A DNA stretch of 14,422 nt from Flavobacteriaceae bacterium (GTDB lineage Bacteria > Bacteroidota > Bacteroidia > Flavobacteriales > Flavobacteriaceae), in assembly GCA_029238555.1 (NCBI GenBank), contig JAQWFV010000032.1, forward strand, positions 1 through 14,422. Direction: 5' to 3'. Of the stretch, positions 8,029-14,422 are shown in pieces. Position 1 is the stretch's first letter, and each line of letters begins with the position of its first letter. The translations under genes were made by a program, and so were the position numbers. Below the pieces are notes generated by a model. That model did not search any database, was not told where the DNA came from, and worked only from the letters and a program-made list of their open reading frames with translations.

Positions 8029-9147
8029 TTAAAATAGCTTGTACTTGAGACGAAGGATGCCTACAAGGGCATTTTTCACCTGCGGATCTACTCCAGGATT
8101 TACAATATACTGGCTGTCTAATTGTACTTCTATTTGGTCACTTATAACATAATTGTAATACGCTTCTATCACTGTTTCTGATCGGTCTGAGCTTCTTGAA
8201 AGATTATTACGGTAAGTGTCCGACAGATTTCCTTGCCCCCATGCCAATCCTAATTGGTCTTGAGCTCTTTTTTTAAAGGCTCCGTAATAGACCATACCTA
8301 AGCCTTTATAATTAGAAAAGACAGAAGCATTATTTGGGACACGACCGTATTGTGCAAAAGCGTGGAGCCCTTGTGTAGGATCTTCATTTTCGGTTAAAAG
8401 GGTTTGGTCCATAATGGCGTAAAACCCGCTTTCTCTTTGACTATGGCCTTGTAGTGACCAAACACCCATCTTGTAGGTGCTTATTTGAGTTTTTTCTTTT
8501 GTTATTTGATAGTCTATTTCCCCAATCCAAAACAAACCTCGTTTGCTGTTTAAGGAAAAGTCATAGGATTTTAAATACCCTATTTCCGTATTTGGGCGGC
8601 CGTCATATACCGCTGCACTGAGATGAAAGTTTTTTTGTAATTGTATGTTGGTGTAAATGCCCATGGCGGCATAGGGAAAAGTAGCTAAGGGTACATTCAC
8701 GGACATTTCTGGACCTATACCAAAAGAGCTGTGAATGAAACCCATTCCATGGGTGCTGTAGGCAAACAGCGCATTGATTTCAGATTTACCTACCATGAGT
8801 TTATGGCCTTTGAATTTTTGTTCTATAATAAGCTCGTAGAGGTAAATATTCCTTGGTGCTTCTATATTACTGATGGTTTGTAAATCTCCCACATAATCGG
8901 TGAGTGGTTTTCCGTGGTTAAGCACATGCTGGCCTTTTAAACTGGCACCGCTCCACAAGCTTGTTTCATGTGAGAGTGAAATGAACCCCATCAGGGTTTC
9001 TCCTTGGGCAATACCTCCATCTATGACACGACTAAAATCTTCCACGAGATCTAGTCCAATGTTTGTTTTAGATTGGGCATTGAGCTTTGAAATACCAATG
9101 AGGCTAATAAGACAAAAAAAGATCGGTATTAGGTATTTACACTTCAT
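8029..9147 (-). CDS. OprB-like carbohydrate-selective porin
   Basis: This 372-residue protein has a signal peptide (hydrophobic stretch 6-20, cleavage near LNAQ at 22-25). The mature sequence shows OprB-family features: VGDLQTISNIEA followed by LYELIIEQKF (about residues 85-110), many amphipathic strands, and the C-terminal block ETVIEAYYNYVIS...LDSQYIVNPG...NALVGILRLKY, ending in Phe as outer-membrane barrels do. OprB porins form channels for sugars and related small solutes across the outer membrane; substrate specificity cannot be read here. It is convergent with the Asp-box gene and divergent from the first membrane regulator. The start ATG at 9147 sits 17 bp downstream of a good -7 box. 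It is slightly short for the family but appears intact. Confidence 0.88.
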   Translation of the reverse strand: MKCKYLIPIFFCLISLIGISKLNAQSKTNIGLDLVEDFSRVIDGGIAQGETLMGFISLSHETSLWSGASLKGQHVLNHGKPLTDYVGDLQTISNIEAPRNIYLYELIIEQKFKGHKLMVGKSEINALFAYSTHGMGFIHSSFGIGPEMSVNVPLATFPYAAMGIYTNIQLQKNFHLSAAVYDGRPNTEIGYLKSYDFSLNSKRGLFWIGEIDYQITKEKTQISTYKMGVWSLQGHSQRESGFYAIMDQTLLTENEDPTQGLHAFAQYGRVPNNASVFSNYKGLGMVYYGAFKKRAQDQLGLAWGQGNLSDTYRNNLSRSSDRSETVIEAYYNYVISDQIEVQLDSQYIVNPGVDPQVKNALVGILRLKYKLF

Positions 9148-9163
9148 AATATGGGAACAAGCA

Positions 9164-9194
9164 CAAAAGTATGTATAATAGCAATACTATGAAA
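9164..9194 (-). promoter_or_regulatory. Promoter of the OprB-like porin gene
   Basis: On the minus strand, TACTTTTG (9171-9164) matches the Bacteroidota -7 box TAnnTTTG exactly. TTTC (9194-9191) lies 19 nt upstream, one base off the -33 TTTG. The predicted transcript would start roughly 10 nt before the ATG at 9147. The -33 position abuts the inverted repeat at 9194-9214. Confidence 0.5.
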
Positions 9195-9214
9195 ATCCAG
9201 CGCTTAGCTGGATT
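9194..9214. repeat. 8-bp perfect inverted repeat at porin promoter
   Basis: AATCCAGC (9194-9201) and GCTGGATT (9207-9214) are perfect reverse complements with a 5-nt spacer. No T tract follows on either strand, so it is not an intrinsic terminator. It touches the -33 region of the porin promoter, which suggests a dimeric regulator site. That role is inference. Confidence 0.55.
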
Positions 9215-9242
9215 AAGCACTAAACTTGGAAGTAATTTGAAA

Positions 9243-9256
9243 TTAAAATATTTTAA
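9243..9256. repeat. 14-bp AT-only perfect palindrome
   Basis: TTAAAATATTTTAA reads the same on both strands. It lies in the intergenic region between the porin and the first membrane regulator, 130 bp before that gene's ATG. It resembles, in composition and outer bases, the longer AT-only palindrome at 11539-11561. In AT-rich DNA such a palindrome can occur by chance. Confidence 0.4.
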
Positions 9257-9386
9257 AAGGCTTTGCTGCGTCAAATTAGCTTATTATTAGGTGGTTATAC
9301 TTCTACCATTATTGCATCACTATCGTTTATACCCCTTATTTAAAGCACGTCTTTTCTTTTAATTTTAACACTTATAATATTTGATT

Positions 9387-10115
9387 ATGAACAAGTTATA
9401 TTACTTTGTTTGTTTTATTTTTTTAAGTGCTCAAATTAGTTTTGGACAATCTCATATTAAAGATAAAATTGAGTCGCCTTTTTTGTTTACGGATAACAAT
9501 AAAATTTACTTACTGACTAGTGATAGTATTTTTGACTTGTCATATAATCCTTGGAGTGCTCGTAAACACTCCTTGACAATATCCAATTACAGTTTTGTTG
9601 GGAATCAAACCAATAGTTTCCTAATTAATGACACTACTCGCAGTGCATTGGTATTTAAAGACGGCGTCTTTATTACTTTAAATAATGATTATGTTCTTGG
9701 TCATTCAAGAATTCCTTTGCAGACAGGTTTGCCTACTTACATTTATATTTTAGGTCTAATTCTTTTGTCTATAATCACGGCACTCATACTGCACTATAGG
9801 AAAAAAGATCAAAGAGTAAACTTAGCTAATCTAAATAATGACTCTTTAGAGTTGTTAGAATCAGAGCTTAATCAAGAAGAATTATTACTTTTTAAAAAAA
9901 TATTTTTTGCTGCTCCAGAGTATATATCTTTCCCTGAGCTTATGACTATTTACGACCAGGACCTTACCTACGATAGTCTAAAAAAGAAACTCAGGCACTC
10001 CTTAACCGAAATTGAGAAAAAGAGCCAAATACTTTTGAAGATAAACAGAAATATATTTGAAGAGCGAAGATCTGTGGAGGATAAAAGAATAAAGTGTATT
10101 CGAATCATGCCTTAA
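9387..10115 (+). CDS. Membrane-anchored regulator-like protein, short paralog
   Basis: I know no named family for this 242-residue protein. The visible layout is a signal peptide (MNKLYYFVCFIFLSAQISFG), an exported segment of about 95 residues (22-115), one membrane helix (about 116-136), a basic stop-transfer (HYRKKDQR) and a cytoplasmic domain (about 150-242). That last domain has EELLLFKKIFFAAPEYISF, then PELMTIYDQDLTYDSLKKKLR, then an ERRSVEDKRIK tail. The helix-loop-helix with a basic YDSLKKKLR helix reads like a winged-helix DNA-binding domain, but this is inference. It is paralogous to the next gene at both ends but lacks the ~190-residue kelch-like part. ATG at 9387 was chosen over TTG at 9381. 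Confidence 0.8.
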   Translation: MNKLYYFVCFIFLSAQISFGQSHIKDKIESPFLFTDNNKIYLLTSDSIFDLSYNPWSARKHSLTISNYSFVGNQTNSFLINDTTRSALVFKDGVFITLNNDYVLGHSRIPLQTGLPTYIYILGLILLSIITALILHYRKKDQRVNLANLNNDSLELLESELNQEELLLFKKIFFAAPEYISFPELMTIYDQDLTYDSLKKKLRHSLTEIEKKSQILLKINRNIFEERRSVEDKRIKCIRIMP

Positions 10116-10117
10116 AT

Positions 10118-10140
10118 AAATAAGGGTAAACCTATTTTTT
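10118..10140 (+). terminator. Possible intrinsic terminator after short paralog
   Basis: AAATAAGG (10118-10125) pairs with CCTATTT (10131-10137) around the loop GTAAA, with one bulged A. A T-rich tract runs on to 10140 and resumes after CCC. The position, 3 bp after the stop, fits termination. The stem has only two G-C pairs, so read-through into the next gene, or use as a regulatory site, is plausible. Confidence 0.4.
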
Positions 10141-10188
10141 CCCTATTTTTTTATTTTACTTAATTTATAATTTTATTGCATAATAAAT

Positions 10189-11496
10189 ATGCTTATGAAA
10201 TTTATATTTACATTATTTTTTCTTCAAACAATTTTTTTAGGGAATATTACGGCCCAAAACAAGGATGTTTTAGAGGGCTCCAATTTGTTGCTTTTTTCTT
10301 TTCAAGAAGATTCTTTTTTAATTTCGGGAGATTCCATTTACACAGTGTCAGATTCGCCATGGACTGCAAAGCTTCATGGATTAGAAAACTTGACCTATAA
10401 TTTTGTGTCCCAAGGTGATTTGGCTTATTTAGTGAACAGTTCTAATGGTGTGGTGTATTCTTTTGAAGAACAGGCTTTTAAGCGATTGGACCAATCTGAG
10501 CCTTTTTTATCCCAATTCGGTCATTTTCCGTTTATAAAAGACCGTAAGCTGTTTACTTTTGGGGGTTATGGTTTATTTACCCATAAAAATATCATTACCC
10601 AGTTCAATTCAGCCGTTGGAGAGACTGCTTTACAGCCCACCATCACCAAGCAGAGAGAAATGATTCCTGGTTTATACAAACCTATGGGCCAGTTTGTAGA
10701 TAATACTCTTTTTATAGCTTCCGGAGAGATATATAATGAAGACAGTCCCTTTAAATTAGACATTAAGCATTTAACGGAAGCATGGCGTTTTGATTTTGAC
10801 ACATTAGAATGGTTTTATTTAGGTCAGCTTAACGAGATGCTTTCTAAAGGATACAGGTTGTCATTACTCAATTATCCAGAGGGGAGTTTATACCTGGATT
10901 TTGACACAGCTTTTTCTTTAGATTTCCCCAACAATAAGATCCATCTCTATAAAGGTTCTCAAATGCTAAATTTGGCTTCTATAGAAGCATTAACTTATAA
11001 TCAGTCCAAAGGAGGCTTTTACCTTATTAAAAAGCGCAATAGGCTACAAAAAGAGCTTTTGTTTTTAAATAATTCAGAGATGTTAGGGGATTTGGTGGAA
11101 ACCTACCCTATTTATTCAAATACGATACCTTGGGTGGAGTATACTATTTTAGCGGTAGTTTTTTTAATTATCCTTTATTTTGCCCTTAGAAAAAAGAAAA
11201 CTTTAGAGGCAAAAATCAGTAGAAAAAAGATTTCCTTATACAAAACTTTAAGTAGTACAGAGCAAGAGATTTTAAATATTTTGCTTCATTCTTCACCTGA
11301 TTATGTTCCTTTTCCTAAACTAATGCAGCTCTTTAATCAAGACCTGTCTTATGACAATCTTAAAAAGAAACTACGTGGCGCCTTAGATTCCTTAGACCAA
11401 AAGCTTATGGTCTTTTTCAAGTATAAAGAGTCTTGTTTGGCAGAGCGAAAGAGTATTGAAGACGCTAGAGTGAAAGAGGTTAAGCTTAAAGGCTAG
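10189..11496 (+). CDS. Kelch-like propeller/TM/winged-helix-like membrane regulator
   Basis: This is a 435-residue protein; ATG at 10195 (MKFIF) is an equally good start. A signal peptide ends near ITAQ (residue 22). An N-terminal segment with DSIYTVSDSPWTAK matches DSIFDLSYNPWSAR of the upstream paralog. Residues about 105-220 show kelch-like features: LFTFGGYG near 121-128, then DNTLFIASGEIY, AWRFDFDTLEWFYLG near 198-210. A single membrane helix lies near 312-335, followed by RKKKT. The cytoplasmic C-terminus, about 352-435, carries STEQEILNILL, FPKLMQLFNQDLSYDNLKKKLR and ERKSIEDARVK, closely matching the paralog. I infer an extracytoplasmic sensor with a DNA-binding output. The large surface-protein gene 121 bp downstream is the natural candidate target. 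A non-DNA-binding, protein-interaction role for the C-terminus is the main alternative. Confidence 0.82.
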   Translation: MLMKFIFTLFFLQTIFLGNITAQNKDVLEGSNLLLFSFQEDSFLISGDSIYTVSDSPWTAKLHGLENLTYNFVSQGDLAYLVNSSNGVVYSFEEQAFKRLDQSEPFLSQFGHFPFIKDRKLFTFGGYGLFTHKNIITQFNSAVGETALQPTITKQREMIPGLYKPMGQFVDNTLFIASGEIYNEDSPFKLDIKHLTEAWRFDFDTLEWFYLGQLNEMLSKGYRLSLLNYPEGSLYLDFDTAFSLDFPNNKIHLYKGSQMLNLASIEALTYNQSKGGFYLIKKRNRLQKELLFLNNSEMLGDLVETYPIYSNTIPWVEYTILAVVFLIILYFALRKKKTLEAKISRKKISLYKTLSSTEQEILNILLHSSPDYVPFPKLMQLFNQDLSYDNLKKKLRGALDSLDQKLMVFFKYKESCLAERKSIEDARVKEVKLKG

Positions 11497-11538
11497 CCAA
11501 ACGAAGCTTGCTTTTGATGGTTTTATACTTATTTAGCA

Positions 11539-11561
11539 TTAAATAAAAACTTTTTATTTAA
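11539..11561. repeat. 23-bp AT-only perfect palindrome upstream of surface gene
   Basis: TTAAATAAAAA (11539-11549) and TTTTTATTTAA (11551-11561) are perfect reverse complements around a single C. The one-base spacer rules out a normal RNA hairpin, so this is better read as a DNA-level site. It lies 21 bp upstream of a perfect -7 box, across the usual -33 region. It could be an operator or an A/T-tract activating element. Confidence 0.55.
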
Positions 11562-11582
11562 ACTTAGTTACAACTTAAATAG

Positions 11583-11590
11583 TATATTTG
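11583..11590 (+). promoter_or_regulatory. -7 promoter box of the large surface-protein gene
   Basis: TATATTTG matches the Bacteroidota -7 consensus TAnnTTTG exactly. No clean TTTG is found at the usual -33 distance; TTTA at 11557-11560 lies 22 nt upstream, inside the AT-only palindrome. A transcript from here would start near 11594-11597, at the left arm of the hairpin below, giving a leader of only about 21-24 nt. Confidence 0.5.
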
Positions 11591-11591
11591 A

Positions 11592-11634
11592 AAATAGGGG
11601 GTATTTAAGGATCACCCATGAATACCCCCTATTT
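11592..11634 (+). promoter_or_regulatory. 14-bp perfect hairpin enclosing the start codon
   Basis: AAATAGGGGGTATT (11592-11605) and AATACCCCCTATTT (11621-11634) are perfect reverse complements around a 15-nt loop. The ATG at 11618-11620 forms the last three loop bases, and codons 2-6 form the right arm. In mRNA this would place the initiation site in a strong stem-loop close to the 5' end. Possible roles are translational control, transcript stabilisation, or a dyad operator over the transcription start. If translation really begins downstream (GTG at 11678), the structure would lie wholly in the leader. Confidence 0.65.
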
Positions 11635-14422
11635 GCTTTTCAGGTTTTCTGAAGGGTTTACTATTTATTATAATTTAGTGAAGGGAGTTCTGTTGTGCAT
11701 ATCTTTAATACTTAGCACATCATTCTTGTGGGCTTCTCCTGCTAGCAAAAACTTTCCAGAGCCCAAACTTAAAAATGATTCTATAGTAAATAGCCCATAT
11801 ACTTATCAAAAATCTTACATCCTCCCTGTATTAAATAAAAGGGTTTTAGAATCATCTAAGGATGTCTCAGAGATACTTATGGCAGATCCAGGAGGGGTTG
11901 GGTCAGGATTAAAGTTATGGCTCAAAGCAGACGCTGGGGTGTCATTAGATATTAATACAAACGCTGGTATTTGGAGTGATCAAAGTGGGCTAAATAAACA
12001 TGCAAACAATAGTGGAACAAACTTAAGCAGTAATGGTTCAGGTACCCCTTCCATAACTTATAATACTACTTCAAATCTTATAAACTACAACCCCAATCTT
12101 GCCTTTAATTTTGAACAGTTAAAAGTGGGCCTAGATATAAATCCATTAGCCATAGGCGATATGGATATTTATGTAGTCGTAGATGGAAATAACGCTATTC
12201 TTGGAAATGAAAACGGCGGTGTAGATCGCTCCATTGCGCCCAATAGGGTTTCCAATGGAGTAGATATACAAGATTATTTCTTTGGTTCAGGAGATAGCAG
12301 GTATAACGATCAATTAAAAATAATTCATTATTCCTTTGGCGCGACTTCAAATGCTGCAGCAACAAGCGTAATTAATGTAAATAGTAAGCTTATAAAAACA
12401 TTTACGGAGCAAAATTCTAATGGTGGTTACACAGATTTATATATCGGTAATGCGGGTAGTGTGGGGAGTTTTTCAGGCCAAATAGCAGAAATAATCATTT
12501 ATGATCAAAACCTAATAGGGGAGTATAAATCTAAAGTAGATACTTATTTGTCATTAAAATATGGAATTAGCTTAGATAATTCTACAACGACAGATTATGT
12601 AGCTAGTGATGGATCGCTTGTTTTTGACGCCTCTGCCAATAGTGGTTACACTACTGGGGTTTTTGGCCTAGGAAGAGATGACGACAGTTCGTTGAATCAG
12701 AGAATATCAAATAATGGTGGATCAGACTTGCTAGTAGCTTTGCAAAACAATTTTAGTTTAGCAAATAATAGTGGTAGTAGAAATGTAAATCACTCTAACA
12801 ATAATCAGTACCTCATTATTTCTAACAACGGATTAGCCAATACCTCAGACTCGGATAATGTTAATACAGATATTTTTGAAAGTCGATTTAGAAGGATTTG
12901 GAAAGTTAATTTAGCTGGGAGTTTTGATCAAGATGTGGCCCTTAGGTTTGACGCATTTGGCTCCAGTGTACCCGCAAATCAAAGATATTTACTGACAGAT
13001 GACGACGGTGATTTTTCCAATGGGGGAACAATAAACGAAGGCGTTTTAGCCACTGATAAAACGATCAGTGATGTTCGCTTTATTAGTGCAAGACCTTATT
13101 TTACAATTGCTAGAATTTCTTCCCTATCAGATCCTGGTCTTTCTGGTTTTGATAATACCACTAAGGTATATACAGATGTAGATTTCACCTATGACACGCC
13201 TACTACTTCTAGCACAGGAACGATTACTTATTCAAGTGAAGACACCTCAATTGCTAGCATTAATTCAAGCACTGGCGTAGTCACAATCCAAGGTGTTGGA
13301 ACTACCATTATTAGCGCGGGTCTGGCTGCTACAGATACCCATAGATCAGGGACCATCACGGCTACATTAACCGTTAATAAAGCTGGTTTAACCATTACCG
13401 CTAATAATGAATCTAAGACCTATGATGGGAATGCGTTTATTGGAACATATAGCATAACCAGTTCAGGATTTAGATCTGGTGAGGATATTTCTAATTTAGG
13501 AGGTAGCTTATCTTTTTCTGGAGCTGCCATTACAGCTACTAGTGCAGGGACTCATATTATCACTCCAGGGGGGTATTTAAGTAATAATTACAACTTTACT
13601 TATGTAAATGGAAGTCTTTTAATCAATAAGAAAAATCTGATAATTTCTGGAATAATCGCTAGTGAAAAACAATATGACGGAAATACTACCGCTACTATCA
13701 ATATCCTAAATGCAGATTATGCTGGATTAGAAACGGGAGATGATGTTGGATTATTAATAAGTACAGGAGTTTTTGACACCAAGGACGTGGGCACAGGAAA
13801 AACAGTCACTCTCACCAATACTTATGGCGGAACAGATCTAGGCAATTATACAATTGTTGACCAGACTAGTACTACGGCCAGTATATTGGCCAATGACAAC
13901 GTCTTAGATTTTGACGGAGCCAATGACTATTTGTTATTGCCTCAAGCGATTAGCTCTAATTTATCTTCTAGCTTATTTACCATTGAAGGATTTGTAAAGC
14001 TAACAAGTTATAATAGTTCTAATAGACAAGTTTTTTTTGTAGCAAGAAATAGTGCTGCAAATGACAGATGTATTTTTTATATCGAAAATGGCTCACCTAT
14101 TTTAAAAGTTTTTGTAAGCCAAGGTAATAGTATTGACTTTATTGGTGTGTCTGATGAAATATCTATTAACAAATGGTACCATTATGCATTAGTTAAAGAC
14201 GGTGTGAAATCTTTTAAATTTTATGTGAACGGAGCTTTAGTTAGTGACGACATTAGTACGTCTTCATTAACCAGTATTGACGTAAATCAGGCTCCAATTA
14301 TGGGATCTGATTATTATCCTGGTCCTACCTCAAGATCTAATTATTTTAGCGGCCAGTTGGACGAATTTAGAATTTGGAATGAGGCCAGATCTTTGACTGA
14401 TATTCAAAATAATATCAATAAT
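11618..14422 (+). CDS. Large multidomain surface protein, 3' end outside window
   Basis: The frame stays open for 935 codons to the window edge, so the gene is partial. An unusually long, partly polar N-region (1-22) precedes a hydrophobic signal core (24-38, cleavage near WASPA). Residues ~90-315 form a concanavalin A-like domain opening with LKLWLKADAGV and WSDQSG. About 316-505 match a DUF8202-type region (KYGISLDN, DYVASDGSLVFDA, GLGRDDDSSLNQ). About 506-587 are a Big_2-like Ig domain (SSEDTSIASINSSTGVVTI). About 588-672 are an MBG repeat (KTYDGNAF) and 673-757 a YDG repeat (KQYDGNTTATI). From 762 on is a LamG domain (LDFDGANDYL, KWYHYALVKDG, GQLDEFRIWNEA), still unfinished at the edge. 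Such Bacteroidota proteins are usually secreted adhesins, often carrying a C-terminal type IX sorting domain. That domain, if present, is not visible here. Confidence 0.9.
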   Translation, partial: MNTPYLLFRFSEGFTIYYNLVKGVLLCISLILSTSFLWASPASKNFPEPKLKNDSIVNSPYTYQKSYILPVLNKRVLESSKDVSEILMADPGGVGSGLKLWLKADAGVSLDINTNAGIWSDQSGLNKHANNSGTNLSSNGSGTPSITYNTTSNLINYNPNLAFNFEQLKVGLDINPLAIGDMDIYVVVDGNNAILGNENGGVDRSIAPNRVSNGVDIQDYFFGSGDSRYNDQLKIIHYSFGATSNAAATSVINVNSKLIKTFTEQNSNGGYTDLYIGNAGSVGSFSGQIAEIIIYDQNLIGEYKSKVDTYLSLKYGISLDNSTTTDYVASDGSLVFDASANSGYTTGVFGLGRDDDSSLNQRISNNGGSDLLVALQNNFSLANNSGSRNVNHSNNNQYLIISNNGLANTSDSDNVNTDIFESRFRRIWKVNLAGSFDQDVALRFDAFGSSVPANQRYLLTDDDGDFSNGGTINEGVLATDKTISDVRFISARPYFTIARISSLSDPGLSGFDNTTKVYTDVDFTYDTPTTSSTGTITYSSEDTSIASINSSTGVVTIQGVGTTIISAGLAATDTHRSGTITATLTVNKAGLTITANNESKTYDGNAFIGTYSITSSGFRSGEDISNLGGSLSFSGAAITATSAGTHIITPGGYLSNNYNFTYVNGSLLINKKNLIISGIIASEKQYDGNTTATINILNADYAGLETGDDVGLLISTGVFDTKDVGTGKTVTLTNTYGGTDLGNYTIVDQTSTTASILANDNVLDFDGANDYLLLPQAISSNLSSSLFTIEGFVKLTSYNSSNRQVFFVARNSAANDRCIFYIENGSPILKVFVSQGNSIDFIGVSDEISINKWYHYALVKDGVKSFKFYVNGALVSDDISTSSLTSIDVNQAPIMGSDYYPGPTSRSNYFSGQLDEFRIWNEARSLTDIQNNINN

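Noticed and set aside
8900..9178. Plus-strand 92-codon frame over the porin N-terminus
   Set aside because: It is antisense to the porin signal peptide and conserved N-terminal block, with no family resemblance.
10176..10400. Plus-strand 74-codon frame overlapping the start of the long regulator
   Set aside because: It is out of frame with a gene that has a clear signal peptide and paralog match, and its translation is unstructured.
11482..11509. Paired AAGCTT sites around the stop of the long regulator as a terminator
   Set aside because: The arms are self-palindromic 6-mers, the spacing is poor and the following T runs are interrupted. It is not convincing as an intrinsic terminator.

Overview
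The window looks like chromosomal DNA from a member of the Bacteroidota, most likely a flavobacterium. The evidence is AT-rich DNA, exported-protein starts of the MKK/MKF type, no clear Shine-Dalgarno sequences, promoter boxes matching the Bacteroidota -7 element TAnnTTTG, and typical Bacteroidota families: DUF5916, a DUF6503-like lipoprotein, a PorT-like barrel, a sortilin/Asp-box propeller protein, an OprB-like porin and a LamG/DUF8202/MBG/YDG surface protein. No tRNA, rRNA, CRISPR array or transposase was seen.

Layout. Positions 1-360 hold no convincing gene but are rich in inverted repeats, including a clear minus-strand intrinsic terminator (200-169) and a 15-bp inverted repeat 118 bp apart. 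Positions 361-2565 (minus) encode a DUF5916 outer-membrane barrel with an N-terminal CBM9-like domain. A divergent control region carries three TTACATTT octamers on nearly one helical face. It leads into a tight plus-strand operon: a four-helix membrane protein (2775-3182), an XRE regulator overlapping it by ATGA (3179-3373), and a DUF6503-like lipoprotein (3378-4127). A hairpin follows, then a PorT-like barrel with an apparent TTG start (4178-4801) and a 1041-residue exported Asp-box protein (4821-7946). An OprB-like porin lies convergent on the minus strand (8029-9147).

The right-hand third (9148-14422) is the most interesting part. Two paralogous genes (9387-10115 and 10189-11496) each encode a signal peptide, an exported N-terminal domain, one membrane helix and the same C-terminal cytoplasmic domain, which reads like a winged helix. 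The larger one carries an extra ~190-residue kelch-like propeller segment outside the membrane. They sit directly upstream of a very large surface-protein gene (11618 to beyond the window end). Between them and that gene are a 23-bp AT-only palindrome, a perfect TAnnTTTG box, and a perfect 14-bp inverted repeat whose loop contains the proposed start codon. I infer a module in which membrane-spanning one-component regulators sense an extracellular or periplasmic signal and control an adhesin-like protein. The domain architecture and DNA structures are visible; the regulatory link is inference.
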